Positions 1 to 11,289 of a stretch of DNA of 64,000 nucleotides are shown in pieces. The DNA comes from Uranotaenia lowii. Its lineage: Eukaryota; Arthropoda; Insecta; Diptera; Culicidae. The notes under the pieces were generated by a model, which had not been told where the DNA came from, did no database searches, and saw nothing but the letters and a program-made list of their open reading frames with translations. The position numbers and the translations under genes were made by a program. The stretch is taken from the NCBI RefSeq assembly GCF_029784155.1, contig NC_073693.1:19814002-19878001 (forward strand), read 5' to 3'. The number at the start of each line of letters is the position of its first letter. Position 1 is the stretch's first letter.

Positions 1-1867
1 AACAATTTTTCGCCTTTTGCATTGAAAATAGATACATAAACACACAAACCCAAAAAAATGACACATACGCTAGCCAACAACCAGTGATTAGAACACGAAA
101 GAACAATACTGAACTTAAGTAAAAAAAAACACAGCTCTTCTCTTTATCTTTCATTCTCCAACAGGAAAAAAAGGAAGATAAAAATCTTTACAAAAAAAAC
201 TCGACTTGAACCGAAAGACTTCGAAGACTCTCAACCTAATAGAACAGCAAGCACTCGTAGCAAATCAATGAACACACGAATACGAACAGTTTCACTTCTA
301 CAGTTAAGCTCTTTGGTAGAAAGTTCCCATCTTTGAGGTTACTCACACAACAAACAGGAAAACTCTCACTCTCTCATCTCTTCATTCGAAAAAAAAAAAC
401 ACCCACACAAACACGCGCAAATCAAAACGAAAACAAACAATTCACTCATTAAGTTGGCGGTGATGTTCCGACGATGTTATCAAAATCGCTGCCAACTTTG
501 ATCGACCCCACCGGGCACCTCGAGATTGCTCTTTCTTCCTATCTTCCTAAGACACTTACACACACACAAGTCTCCAAAAATCACGAGAAAGAAAAATAAA
601 ACATTCACACGGACACAGCCAGAGAAAAACAAATAGAGAACTGTCGTCATCCACATTACAAACAATCAGTAATCAAAAACTCCCTGCAAGTATCCTTGTT
701 TTACCGGAATGGAAAAAAAAACAAAACAAATCAATGCAGCTCACCAGACACTCACAGTCACCAGTACAATTCATCAGAAGGCAACAGAACACAATAATAC
801 AACATCAGACTACAGGCAAACAAACAAACAAAAAATATACGAAATCAAGTCAGAGAAAGCAACAAAAAGCCGTGTGTAAAACTTGTCAATTTTCGCATAA
901 AATGTCTACTAAAACAAAAAGGAAAACTCGAAGCAAAAACAACAAATTTAACAATTGAAAACAAACTAAAAATCGTGAAACACTATCAAACAAAAACCCG
1001 ATAATAATCACCAGAGCAGCGACAGTCAAAACAGAAAACCAATTCGGCATGTAACAGAACAGAACTCACTATTGGTTTGCTTTTCGGGCCAAACCGAATG
1101 AAGCTCCCATCAAAGTAAACAAAACGGAAATACAACGTTAGAAAAATCGAGTTGTTCCTGCTTTTATTTCGAATTCCGAAAGGGACAAAAAGGAAACAGA
1201 CTCTATTAAATTCAAGTAGTGACAATAGAAATGATCAGAGAGTTTCAGATGCATAAAAATTAAAAACAAAAAAAACATCATCAGCAAGCCAACAGTAACA
1301 GCAACAAACAAACGAAAAAAGTAAATGGTAGAAAACAACTCACACTGGTCATCATCCGAGCAAAGCATAAAAAAGAAAAAAGAATACACACGCATACTAA
1401 CCAAGAAAGAAACTAAGAAAATCAGTACAAGCATACACCGAATTCGTAGAAGGATATTAAAACAGTGAGAAAGAAAGTAAAATTAAACACACAACACGAG
1501 AGAGAGAGAGACGTGCAAAGCAGCGAAACAACAGACGTCAAAACAATACAGAGAAAGAAAGAAAATGACACGAAACTCAAATCTCAAGTTGAGTGGGAAA
1601 AAAAGAAAGAGAAATGACTACTCAACAATAACAACAACAACAAAAAACATACAACAAAAAAAATTAAAAGAAATGTTATCAGCTGTAATCTACTTCAGAT
1701 ACAAAACATCAAACATCAACTTTCAACAAAACAACAACAAAGAGAAAAGTGAAACAAAAGAAGAACAAAAAAAAAACAAAACAAAAAATGCTATTATAGT
1801 ATGTAATGAATTCACCAGAACCAGAGAAACAAAATCGTTGCAATAAAGATGAAAATATTAAGGATAA
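1..1867 (+). other. A-rich strand, possible 3' end of an upstream transcript
   Basis: The + strand is strikingly rich in A and poor in T and G throughout, with runs such as AACAAACAAA. It stops being so just after an AATAAA at 1842-1847. Such strand asymmetry ending in a poly(A) signal would fit a long 3' untranslated region of a gene to the left, but it could also be a degenerate A-rich repeat. Short reading frames at 734-958 and 1565-1846 are Lys/Asn/Gln/Thr-rich, as composition alone predicts, and match no family I know. No splice acceptor or domain supports a coding call. Confidence 0.3.
1842..1847 (+). terminator. AATAAA polyadenylation signal candidate
   Basis: A canonical AATAAA hexamer lies at the point where the A-rich compositional block ends. 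No clear GU-rich element follows within 40 bases. In DNA this A-rich the hexamer can arise by chance, so it is only a candidate. Confidence 0.25.
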
Positions 1868-1970
1868 AAATTAAAAAAAAACATTCGGGTGTCACGTGAT
1901 TTTCGGCTTTGGTTTTGAAGACCTCCCTGTTTCAGCACACTTTGATTTACTTTTTTTTATCATCATGAAC

Positions 1971-3737
1971 AAAAATGACAAAAATGACAAAAATGACAAA
2001 AATGACAAAAATGACAAAAATGACAAAAATGACAAAAATGACAAAAATGACAAAAATGACAAAAATGACAAAAATGACAAAAATGACAAAAATGACAAAA
2101 ATGACAAAAATGACAAAAATGACAAAAATGACAAAAATGACAAAAATGACAAAAATGACAAAAATGACAAAAATGACAAAAATGACAAAAATGACAAAAA
2201 TGACAAAAATGACAAAAATGACAAAAATGACAAAAATGACAAAAATGACAAAAATGACAAAAATGACAAAAATGACAAAAATGACAAAAATGACAAAAAT
2301 GACAAAAATGACAAAAATGACAAAAATGACAAAAATGACAAAAATGACAAAAATGACAAAAATGACAAAAATGACAAAAATGACAAAAATGACAAAAATG
2401 ACAAAAATGACAAAAATGACAAAAATGACAAAAATGACAAAAATGACAAAAATGACAAAAATGACAAAAATGACAAAAATGACAAAAATGACAAAAATGA
2501 CAAAAATGACAAAAATGACAAAAATGACAAAAATGACAAAAATGACAAAAATGACAAAAATGACAAAAATGACAAAAATGACAAAAATGACAAAAATGAC
2601 AAAAATGACAAAAATGACAAAAATGACAAAAATGACAAAAATGACAAAAATGACAAAAATGACAAAAATGACAAAAATGACAAAAATGACAAAAATGACA
2701 AAAATGACAAAAATGACAAAAATGACAAAAATGACAAAAATGACAAAAATGACAAAAATGACAAAAATGACAAAAATGACAAAAATGACAAAAATGACAA
2801 AAATGACAAAAATGACAAAAATGACAAAAATGACAAAAATGACAAAAATGACAAAAATGACAAAAATGACAAAAATGACAAAAATGACAAAAATGACAAA
2901 AATGACAAAAATGACAAAAATGACAAAAATGACAAAAATGACAAAAATGACAAAAATGACAAAAATGACAAAAATGACAAAAATGACAAAAATGACAAAA
3001 ATGACAAAAATGACAAAAATGACAAAAATGACAAAAATGACAAAAATGACAAAAATGACAAAAATGACAAAAATGACAAAAATGACAAAAATGACAAAAA
3101 TGACAAAAATGACAAAAATGACAAAAATGACAAAAATGACAAAAATGACAAAAATGACAAAAACGACAAAAATGACAAAAATGACAAAAATGACAAAAAT
3201 GACAAAAATGACAAAAATGACAAAAATGACAAAAATGACAAAAATGACAAAAATGACAAAAATGACAAAAATGACAAAAATGACAAAAATGACAAAAATG
3301 ACAAAAGTGACAAAAATGACAAAAATGACAAAAATGACAAAAATGACAAAAATGACAAAAATGACAAAAATGACAAAAATGACAAAAATGACAAAAATGA
3401 CAAAAATGACAAAAATGACAAAAATGACAAAAATGACAAAAATGACAAAAATGACAAAAATGACAAAAATGACAAAAATGACAAAAATGACAAAAATGAC
3501 AAAAATGACAAAAATGACAAAAATGACAAAAATGACAAAAATGACAAAAATGACAAAAATGACAAAAATGACAAAAATGACAAAAATGACAAAAATGACA
3601 AAAATGACAAAAATGACAAAAATGACAAAAATGACAAAAATGACGAAAATGACGAAAATGACGAAAATGACGAAAATGACGAAAATGACGAAAATGACGA
3701 AAATGACGAAAATGACGAAAATGACAAAAATGACAAA
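1971..3737 (+). repeat. 9-bp satellite array (TGACAAAAA)n, about 196 units
   Basis: Tandem 9-bp units run almost without change for 1.77 kb. Visible variants are an AACGAC unit near 3163, an AAGTGAC unit near 3306, and a block of nine consecutive GACGAAAAT units at about 3643-3723 near the right end. The last units decay into GACAAAATTAAGC. The array reads in open frames (NDK and MTK on +, and all three frames on -) only because the unit is three codons long and lacks stops in five of its six frames. It is not a gene. Confidence 0.97.
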
Positions 3738-4930
3738 ATTAAGCAAAACTGTCGAAAGTGGTAAAAAAGAATAAAACAATTTCAAAACTGCCTTAGTGAC
3801 TTATTTGGCAGAAAGTGCAGAATTATCAAAAGGGACAAAAATGTTAAAAATTGCAATATTGACAAAAACGACATGTATAAAAATAATTTAAAAATTAACA
3901 AAAATGATGAAATGATGATCTAACGCCATAAATGTTCAAATATTCTTTTTACAGACTCAGTTTTCGATTCACCAGGTACAATTTAGTCTGAACTTGGCTT
4001 GGTGGTGTGAACCCTAGCCCGGATTGAGCGATTTCCATTGTGTGTGCTACACCTTTTTTCCAGATATTTGAATAATTAATAAGTACGCCCTCCATGTATG
4101 AGCTCGCAGTCAGTCAACAGCATACCTTCGTACACATAATGTTATTACTCTTGTTAGTTGTTGTTGATGTTGTTATTGCTGCTGCTGATCTACGCGCGTA
4201 TTTTGTTTACTAACGTTCAAAGGTATTTAACATACATGGGTAGCGACGTCGCGTCATCGAGGGGAGTCGAGTGTGATAGGTTCGAATTTTCTCTCTTTTG
4301 CTTGCAAAACATTTTACTTTCGCATTAACAAGCTGTTTTTTTACCATACCTACTTTACTAGGTATGCATTCAACTAGGGATAGTTTGCACTCCGGTTTTC
4401 ACATTACACCTTTAATTTAGATTGGCGGCAACGGCGTTGAATCTCTGGGAGCAGAGTTCAAGGAACTATAATTTGATATGAAACTTAAACGACATTTTCA
4501 TCTGCCTGAAATGATTCATGTAGTCTGAGGTCGAAAACATATTAATCAAAGTCATAATTAAAGCGATTTCAGATTTTTATCGATCCAAGTCCCTTGAGCT
4601 TCGTGGGAATTTTAAAGATTGAACTCCTCTATTTAAAAAAAATTAAGAACCCTACGCTTGTTGCTGTTTGTTTCCTGTTGCATAAATTCGATAAATTCAT
4701 TCATTTTCTATCCAGCACGCTAAAGCCGGAAGCCGACTTTCGCTCAACTCTCTGCATGCTGTCTGTCTCCCTGTCATTTTTGGTTCGTTCATTACCATAT
4801 GCCATTGTTGGCTTGGCCTAACAAATACGTTAACGCTTTTCATTCATGCGTTCATATATTACTCATGCCAAAATTTTAATCTATGTACGCTGTAGAGCAG
4901 CAAATACTGGATTCTCATGGAAGATGTGAA
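3738..4930. other. Unassigned AT-rich DNA
   Basis: The first 150 bases still hold scattered AAAAATGA-like words, as if they were decayed satellite. The rest is unique-looking, with a short GTTGTTGTTGATG/GCTGCTGCTG stretch near 4160-4190. The 75-codon frame at 4594-4821 shows no recognisable domain. I see no gene here. Confidence 0.5.
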
Positions 4931-4961
4931 TTTAGTATTATGGATAACCCATAATACTAAA
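4931..4961. repeat. Perfect 13-bp stem-loop
   Basis: TTTAGTATTATGG at 4931-4943 is followed by a 5-base loop (ATAAC) and its exact reverse complement at 4949-4961. No flanking feature gives it a role. Confidence 0.6.
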
Positions 4962-4999
4962 AATACACTATATTTTAAGAACTTTAACTTAAGTCCTAG

Positions 5000-5190
5000 T
5001 ATAGGGTGTCCCATTATGTCTAAGCACGATTTTTATGCAACCCTACTCATTGTGGATGAGGTTTGAATAGCTGATTTCTGCTGAGTGTTGTTGTTTACAG
5101 TTTAACTTTAAATTCTTTGTTTTCATAATTTTCGTGAAAATGAGAGGCATTTCCCCGGAAAATCGCTAAAATATCGTGCATAAATGCAGG
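5000..5190 (+). pseudogene. Tc1/mariner-like 5' terminus with start of a dead transposase
   Basis: TATAGGGTGTCCCATTATG at about 5000-5018 looks like a terminal inverted repeat, and a related terminus occurs at 63190. At 5140 an ATG opens a frame reading M-R-G-I-S-P-E-N-R, then a TAA stop, then N-I-V-H-K. This resembles the helix-turn-helix start of Tc1-like transposases (M-R-x-L-T/S-P-E-x-R-x-x-I-V-H-K). The rest of the transposase is gone, so this is a 5' fragment only. The family assignment rests on a short stretch. Confidence 0.4.
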
Positions 5191-6144
5191 GTGGCCACTC
5201 AACTTCAATTTTCCATTTTTCGCATTTTTCCCGCATGGTTGCGCGAAATCCCCGATTCTCACTAACGAAAAAAATCCCTTTCAAAAGTTCTCTTTTCTGC
5301 TTTTAGTCATATTTTTTTAACAAAATCCAAAAAAAATTATAACATTTTTAGGAAGACTTCAATTTTTACTGTGACCGGCCCTTATTCTGCGCATTTTGAA
5401 ATCTGGCTATCAAGAAACCAATTTTAAAATCAATAAGAACTTTTAGAAAAAGCCTAAGCTAAATGAGAAATCGCGCAAAGTTTGGAACTGAATAGAAATG
5501 GTGCAGATTTGTGCAATTTATGATGATGTTAGAGAAAAAAAGTAATTTACCATCTGAAACTTCTTGCTTTTTAAAGAACAAAGGAATTGAAATTTTGGAT
5601 GTTCGACAAATTGGAGAACGGCCGCCATGGACCGAGTGAATTTTAGGAATTATGTTCATCAAGTTATGTCGTGAGACGGAATACCATGAAAATAAAATAA
5701 AATAGTATTGAAAAACATAGTGGAAAAATTTCGTTTCATTGAAAATTCTGTACTTAGAGTATGAATATGATGAAAAGGTACATATTGTAGTAAAACTCAT
5801 TTCGATTTAATGGCAGATTTCGTATAAATGGTTCAAAACAGCCGCAAATAAGTAAATTGAAGTCTCCACGGAGGTATTCAATATTTGAATCTTGTGAGTA
5901 TTCATTATTTATTTCAAAAACCTCGTTTGAATGTATTTTATAAACTTTATAAAACCCTATACTTTTCACTGGTTTGATATCACTGTGTGAGTTTAGATCA
6001 CAAATTAATTGATGGTTTCTCGTTAATTGTTTCCAACAATGATACCGAAATTTAAATTTCTTATTCCTTAATATTTCATCTGAATATATTTACTGAGTTT
6101 TTAATTTATACAGGAGGACAAATTGTCGGAATTTGTAGCCAGCA
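5191..6144. other. Unassigned AT-rich DNA
   Basis: No recognisable gene, terminal repeat or tandem repeat. Minus-strand frames at 5459-5800 and 5754-5969 are Phe/Tyr/Ile-rich, as AT-rich DNA predicts, and carry no motif I can name. Confidence 0.45.
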
Positions 6145-7336
6145 CAGTTCGATCCGACACAAGCGAAAAAAGTAAGCGATGACTTTTGCCAATCGCACGC
6201 GTTTTTCTCTCGCTCCGCGAAAACATAATAAAATAATATATTTTACTATGTGAATTTGATATCAAGTTTTCAAAAAGTGATGTAAAGTGATGTCTAAGCA
6301 GATGAACTGTTAAAGTGTCACCGGATGCTCCGGGAATTCTCGGTGAAATAAGATTTATTTCATTAAAAGTGTTGCTTGCCGCGTGGCTGTGGAAGTGACG
6401 TGTTTTCTTAGTTTTTTATGTATGAATTTTGGTTCTTGATGATTTATGGGAAAGGGATTAATGTGAAGAGCGTCTGGAAAAGCTGTTTGAATGAGAGAAG
6501 TTAGTCTCAAAGTAACTTATTCAGAACAAAATGGTGATTTTCATTGAAATGTGATGGCGAAAAAGCTTTTACTTGTTGGGGATACGTCCTCTTCAGACCC
6601 TTATCTAGAACATACAAATATTCAAGGTTGCTGCGATGTGTGTCGGGTTGGCAGAATAGTCGCTGAAGTTCCGCATTCGGTGTGTTATCGAGATGAAGGA
6701 AGTGAAGTATTCCAGAAAATAGAATATTTTGAAAAATTTCGGAAGAAGACAACCAACGATCATCAGAAGCCATCCGGAAAATAATCTTATTAGAAGTCAA
6801 GAAATCGAAGATGAACAACCTTTTACCGTTGTTGGCGTGGCCCTCATGCTGTTGAATTTGGTGAGCTCGTTCCTTATTTTTCGTACTGTTTTGAGATTTT
6901 TATATTACCATTCTTTTCTGAATTTCAAACTTCCTTATTTGATTAGAGAATAGCTTAACTCTATTATTGGGGTTTAGTGGGGAGTAGGACAGGGCATCAA
7001 ACGAACGGAAAACTGATATACAATGGATTGTGGGTTCAAGCCAGCCGGAGTATCTCGGCAAATTAGGAATCTCGAGTAGGTTACTCCGGTACCTTTCCAG
7101 GATTCCTTATTTGTTTCGAACAGTTTGAAGGTAGAGAGATGAGTCAAACCTGTCCCAAGCCAGTTGTAACGGACCCCTTGGAAGTGCTGCAATTATTGTT
7201 AATGAGTTAAGGATGAACAATATTTGAATGCGCGATCGAGACTTCCCGTACCGACTCGGGTCGAAAGACCTATTAGCCACTGGTGGGTCAAACATACATA
7301 CATACATACATAGCCCAGTTCGATCCGACACAAGCG
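6145..7336 (+). mobile_element. Retroposon-like insertion with (CATA)n tail and 21-bp target duplication
   Basis: The same 21 bases occur at 6145-6165 and 7316-7336, starting CAGTTCGATCC. Directly before the right copy lies a (CATA)n tract at 7292-7312. A simple-repeat tail abutting a long, non-fixed-length duplication is the pattern of non-LTR retrotransposition (RTE-type elements and SINEs use such tails). The insert is about 1.15 kb. It holds two small overlapping frames (6551-6784 and 6729-6953, the second with a hydrophobic stretch) that I cannot assign, and no reverse transcriptase. Its last 350 bases are GC-richer, like a retroposon 3' region. Confidence 0.6.
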
Positions 7337-7664
7337 TGCTACTTATGCGCCACCCTAGAAGAGGGACAGCACATCAAGGTTGAATTGCCCGGCTGAGACT
7401 CCCTTCAAGGTGAGTCCTTAAAGTTTTACCCGATCGGATAAAGGGTCGAATTAACTGAATCCGCAATCGAAAAACTCGAGAATTCCTCGGTCACACTTAA
7501 AGAGATTAACAATACCTAAAAGAAAGCATAAAAATTCCTCGGTACGAGATCGCTCATACCTGAATTTCGCATCACTGGACTACAATCTAATCACCACCAG
7601 AGGGCAAACGGTCATGAAAGGAGCGAGAAGAAAATTCAAATCTAACATTTAAACTGTTCGAAAA
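7337..7664. other. Unassigned leader upstream of mariner transposase
   Basis: About 330 bases between the retroposon duplication and the transposase start. It may contain the 5' untranslated part of the mariner element. I found no copy of the terminus seen at 8736-8750 here, so the left end is probably lost. Confidence 0.35.
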
Positions 7665-8646
7665 ATGGATCCCGAACAGAAACGTAGCGCTGTGGTTGCC
7701 TTGGCAGCCACGGCAGAAGGACATTGTCCGATATAAGTGTGTGCAGACCGGAAGTGCCAAAAAACGGTATGGTGGGGGACGCCAACCTACTGTGCCACCT
7801 GCCATGGCAAAGATCGTCAAGAAGCGCCTTAAGAGAAATCCTCGTCGTAGTGCCACTAAATTTGCAGAGGATCTCAACATATCGGATCGAAGTCTCCGTC
7901 GGATCCTGAAAGATAAACTTCAGACCAAGCCCTACAAGATCCAAAAGGTTCAAGACCGTACGGTGAAGCAGAAACAAGAACGGGTAAAAAGCGAAGACGC
8001 TGCTGAAGAGGGCCGCGGATGGATGGTTGAAGAATATCGTGTTTACCGACGAGAAACATTTCACCGTACAGCAGTTTGTGAATAAGCAGAACGACAGAGT
8101 TTGGTTGCCAGACAGATCACGAAGTCATGCCGACTTACTGACGGCCAACCGGCGACAGTACCAGCATCGGTGATGGTTTGGGCCGGAATCACCCGTGATG
8201 GCCAGACTTCGCTGGTTTTTGTCCCTGAAGGAGTGAAGATCAACCAAAATACAAATCGGGAACTAGTTCTACAGAATGTCGTCGAACCGTTGGCACGTCG
8301 ACATTTTGGTTCCAGGGATTGGGTTTTCCAACAAGACTCGGCGCTGGCTCACAAAGCGAGGAAAACCCAACTTTGGATTGCACAACATTTTTCAGGGTTC
8401 ATTTCGAGCTCCGAGTGGCCGGCGAGTTCGCCAGACCTGAACTCTATGGACTTCGCTTTTTGGAGTATGTTGGAGACCGAAGTCTGCTCTAAGAAACGTG
8501 AAGCTATGGAGGTCCTGAAGCGACATATTGTGGCAGCCCGAGATAAAATACCCTCAGAACACCTGCGGGCCTCATACGATGCGTTCCTCGACCGTCTGCG
8601 GCGAGTGGTTAAATTCAAGGGCGAACAAGTTGAACTTTACCAGTGA
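7665..8646 (+). pseudogene. Broken Tc1/mariner transposase, DD37D spacing
   Basis: The frame starts at ATG 7665 (MDPEQKRSAVVALA), shifts by about 7735 into a helix-turn-helix region (RNPRRSATKFAEDLNISDRSLRRILKD, here described by its 7840-7910 position), shifts again near 7985 into the first catalytic block (V-F-T-D-E-K at 8039-8056, then FTVQQ and NDRVW), and shifts back near 8160 to SVMVWAGIT. The second block is QQDSALAH. Counting from its Asp to the Asp of SPDLNSMDF gives 37 residues in between, which is the DD37D (maT-like) spacing rather than mariner DD34D. At least three frame breaks, and a probable deletion after the first 20 codons, make it inactive. Cut-and-paste DNA transposase by family. 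Confidence 0.85.
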
Positions 8647-8735
8647 ATTTTGAAAAAGTAATTCGTTTTCAAGAGAAATTAAATGAATTTGAAATAAAAA
8701 CTTCTTGTTTTGATCAATTTTTATGTTTATTTCAA

Positions 8736-8750
8736 TTGCCGGACCCTGTA
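8736..8750 (-). repeat. Mariner terminal inverted repeat (right end)
   Basis: TTGCCGGACCCTGTA lies 90 bases after the transposase stop and is followed by AT-rich flank. A near-identical word with one change occurs at 12436-12450, as expected of a family terminus. Confidence 0.55.
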
Positions 8751-10000
8751 ATACTATCAACCGTGCAGTGCTTGGGCCATCGATCGCGTTCAGAGGCTGC
8801 GAATGATTGCGGTACCACTAAAATTCAAGGGGTCGGATGGAGTTCAATAGAATCCGTCACGACTTAGACGAACTTATGTTTAAATGTCGAACATAAAATT
8901 TGTAAAACAACGTAATTTGTAAAATGCGATTAACTCATATTATTTTGCCAACAATTTAAATTTTTCTACGGCTATGGACGTAGCTCTGGATAATGAATAG
9001 AAGAAAACAGAGAATGATGGGATTGACTCACCGAGTTAGTGTATGTGGACCAAACCTGCTGTCGTCGAATGCTGCGGTATTGCTCAACCGTCCGTCGGGA
9101 GCTGATGATGTCTTCGATCTCGCCAGAATCGTTGTTGGTATTTGCTGCTATTGGTGCTGTGCTCCTGTTAGCATTGGGTTTAAGGAAGCACGAAGCGGCC
9201 GATCCGACACGGGAGCGCCCGCCGGATGTCCGTTCCAACCGGGAAGTTGTCTTAGTGGGAAACGTGATTGGGTCAGGGAAACGGCATGGTTCGTGAACTG
9301 GTTTCCGTTCAGGTGGCAGGCAGACTCGCTGTAACACTCGAGGTGATCTGGTCGGATTAGGGCGCACATTGTTGTGAATGCTGTTGGCAAAATCGGTTGC
9401 CTGTTTGGCACAAAAAAAATAGCACTCGCACTTGCACGGGCACGGTTATTTAAGCACGCTCTACCTGATATCTAGTTTTAAATTTGCACGCACGATTTAG
9501 GCCCTAATTTCTAGGTGTAGCTTTAACAGCGAGCTACAAAAAAAGGAAAGCAAATTAATCTTAAAATAGAAGCGTACTTCCATTCGCGTTCACTAACCAG
9601 ATCGAAGTGATTGCAGTATGTACCCTCAGATCAGGGAAAACAATCTCGGGCGTTGACCTAAGGCGGAAGTACGTTAATCTCGAATAATCTTTACAAATTC
9701 GTCGGGATTTTGACGATCTCAGTTCGTCGCTCGTTTTTCAGTCGTGATTCGGACCTTTCTATTTCTTTCCCTCCTACTCGCAAAGCTTTATGGATTCCGC
9801 CTTGAAAGAAAAAGCTCTGGAATTCAACCTTCGATGCAAGGTTCGATAATGGCATCGGACCGATCCGTACCTTTTGCATACAAAAGGCAGAACCGATGCA
9901 TTTTGCACGGTTCGACAAAATTAAAATTTCAAAAAGTGCGACCGCTACAAATTCGATCAGACCGAACTAAACCACAGCAGCCTTTCTTCAAGTCCATGTA
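8751..10000. other. Unassigned; GC-richer block at about 9000-9400
   Basis: The 9000-9400 block is clearly richer in GC than its surroundings and stays open on both strands (for example minus 8972-9367, 131 codons). No domain is recognisable. It could be part of an old retroelement or a host exon remnant. A short inverted pair, CGTACTTCC at 9573 and GGAAGTACG at 9665, is also present. I make no gene call. Confidence 0.4.
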
Positions 10001-10158
10001 AAGGGTATCCACAATAAAATTGCAACACACAAAATTGATTCGCATAATGCGAGTTTTCATTCGATTGCCATCAAATTTTCAGAGATTGAAAAATAACTAT
10101 TAAACCTGCATCTTGGCCTTAACCCCGGCCATAAAATTCTGCATTTTTGCATGTAAAC

Positions 10159-11277
10159 TCATACTTTCTTCAGTTCCTCGACTGTCTTCACTACCTTAGA
10201 TGGTTTAAGAAGGTGCTGCTTCATAATCCCCCAGTACTTCTCGATGGGGCGGAGCTCCGGAGTGTTGGGAGGGTTGAACATTTTCGGCACGAAATTTACC
10301 TTATTGTCCGCATACCACTTCAGCACGTTCTTGGAGTAGTGGCATGAGGCCAAATCCGGCCAAGAGATTGTTGGGACGTCGTGGGCCTTCAGGAGAGGAA
10401 GCAGCCGCTTCTGGAGGCACTCTTTCATGTAAATATTTATCGTGTCCTGAGTCACGAAAACTGCACTCCGCTTCCCGCAAATGCAGATGCCTTGCCAAAC
10501 CAGGAATTTATTCGCAAATTTGGACATCTTCTGAGTACGGACATGCTCCGGAACGCTGAACTTATCCTTGGCCGTGGAAAATAGGTTGCCGGGGATCTGT
10601 TTGAAGTCGGCCTTCACATATGTTTCATCGTCCATGATGCAGCATCCAACTTTCATCAGCATGTTGAGGTCTTGAGGTACAACTTACTGGCATGGGTTTT
10701 GGCGGACTTGTTCTGCTTCTCGTCGCGATTAGGGACCTTTTGTACCTTGAACGTTCGAAGTCCAGCCTTAGTTTTGCCTTCTGGACAAAACTTCGGCTTA
10801 GGTGCAGCTTCTTAGCCACATCCCGAACTGAGGCGTTCGGGTTTCGGTTGAAGGCCCGACTACGTGGTTGTGATTTTTGGTGTTGTACGCAATACTTTTT
10901 CCTTCACTTCTGGGCTTCCGATCGGTGGTCAATCGTTCCTTGAACCGCTTTTGTACGTCTCAGTGATCGAGTGATTAGCGTGGTAAGACGGTAATCGCTG
11001 GTCCACTGATGGCATGGGTTCGATTCCCATCTCGGTACTGACTATTAAATGTTAATTTTAAGTTGTTCACGTCATTTATTTAGTCTGTAAAGCTTAGATC
11101 GGCTAAGACGGTGTATGTCTTTTTTCTAATCACTCGCGACACCGTTGAATCCGAGATTCCCATGAACGATGCGAGAGATCCTTGTTCTCGTTATGAATGC
11201 GCAAGATTTTATCACGCATTAGTCCACTTTTCCGTTATTGGAGGACGCTTCTTTTTCCACTAAAATGTCCATGGTAA
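10159..11277 (-). pseudogene. ITmD37E transposase, copy 1, disrupted
   Basis: An open C-terminal stretch of 167 residues (minus, 10662 to 10159) keeps the full DDE/D catalytic set: Asp in MDDETYVKAD, Asp in WPDLASCHY, and Glu in RPIEKYWG. Thirty-seven residues separate the last two, the ITmD37E signature. Upstream in another frame lies an HTH-like segment (DVAKKLHLSRSFVQKAKLR, about 10755-10822). Farther upstream, after the SINE, is the start region (M-D-I-L-V-E-K at about 11276, then D-K-I-L-R-I-H-N-E-N-K-D-L). A TGA replaces the Trp codon that copy 2 has after EELK.V, and part of the C-terminus is missing. Frameshifts plus the SINE make it dead. Confidence 0.85.
10949..11129 (+). mobile_element. 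tRNA-derived SINE inserted in ITmD37E copy 1
   Basis: Copy 2 of the host element runs straight from GAACCGC into TCACTCGCG, while copy 1 has 181 extra bases between them, so the empty site is known. The insert carries a perfect Pol III B box, GGTTCGATTCC, at 11017-11027, and an A-box-like TAGCGTGGTAAG at about 10976-10987. A tRNA-unrelated body follows and it ends in TCTTTTTTC. This is the build of an insect tRNA-derived SINE. It is too diverged to be a tRNA gene, since a full cloverleaf is not evident. Confidence 0.7.
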
Positions 11278-11289
11278 TTAACAAATTCT
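11167..11289 (-). repeat. Left arm of a 120-bp inverted repeat (transposase N-terminus)
   Basis: This segment, containing the ITmD37E start region, recurs in reverse complement at 12016-12136 with only a few differences. About 725 bp separate the arms. Confidence 0.8.

Larger units (their letters stand above)
10001..11289 (-). mobile_element. ITmD37E Tc1/mariner element, copy 1 (interrupted)
   Basis: The left terminus AAGGGTATCCAC starts at 10001 right after a TA dinucleotide, matching the terminus of copy 2 at 52940. The transposase runs on the minus strand toward this end. A tRNA-derived SINE interrupts it at 10949-11129. The transposase N-terminal region continues to about 11277. No matching right terminus is visible; instead the 11167-11289 segment recurs inverted at 12016-12136, so the far end is rearranged. 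Confidence 0.8.

Noticed and set aside
1892..3785. Reading frames of about 600 codons (NDK, MTK, FVI, FLS repeats) on both strands
   Set aside because: They are a property of a 9-bp unit without stops. They overlap on both strands, start and stop in flanks, and have no non-repeat domain.
8972..9411. Overlapping 85-131 codon frames in a GC-richer block
   Set aside because: Open on both strands, no domain or splice logic. Kept only as an unassigned region.
11012..11032. Functional tRNA gene at the B box
   Set aside because: The upstream half does not fold into D and anticodon arms by eye, and the sequence continues as a SINE body.
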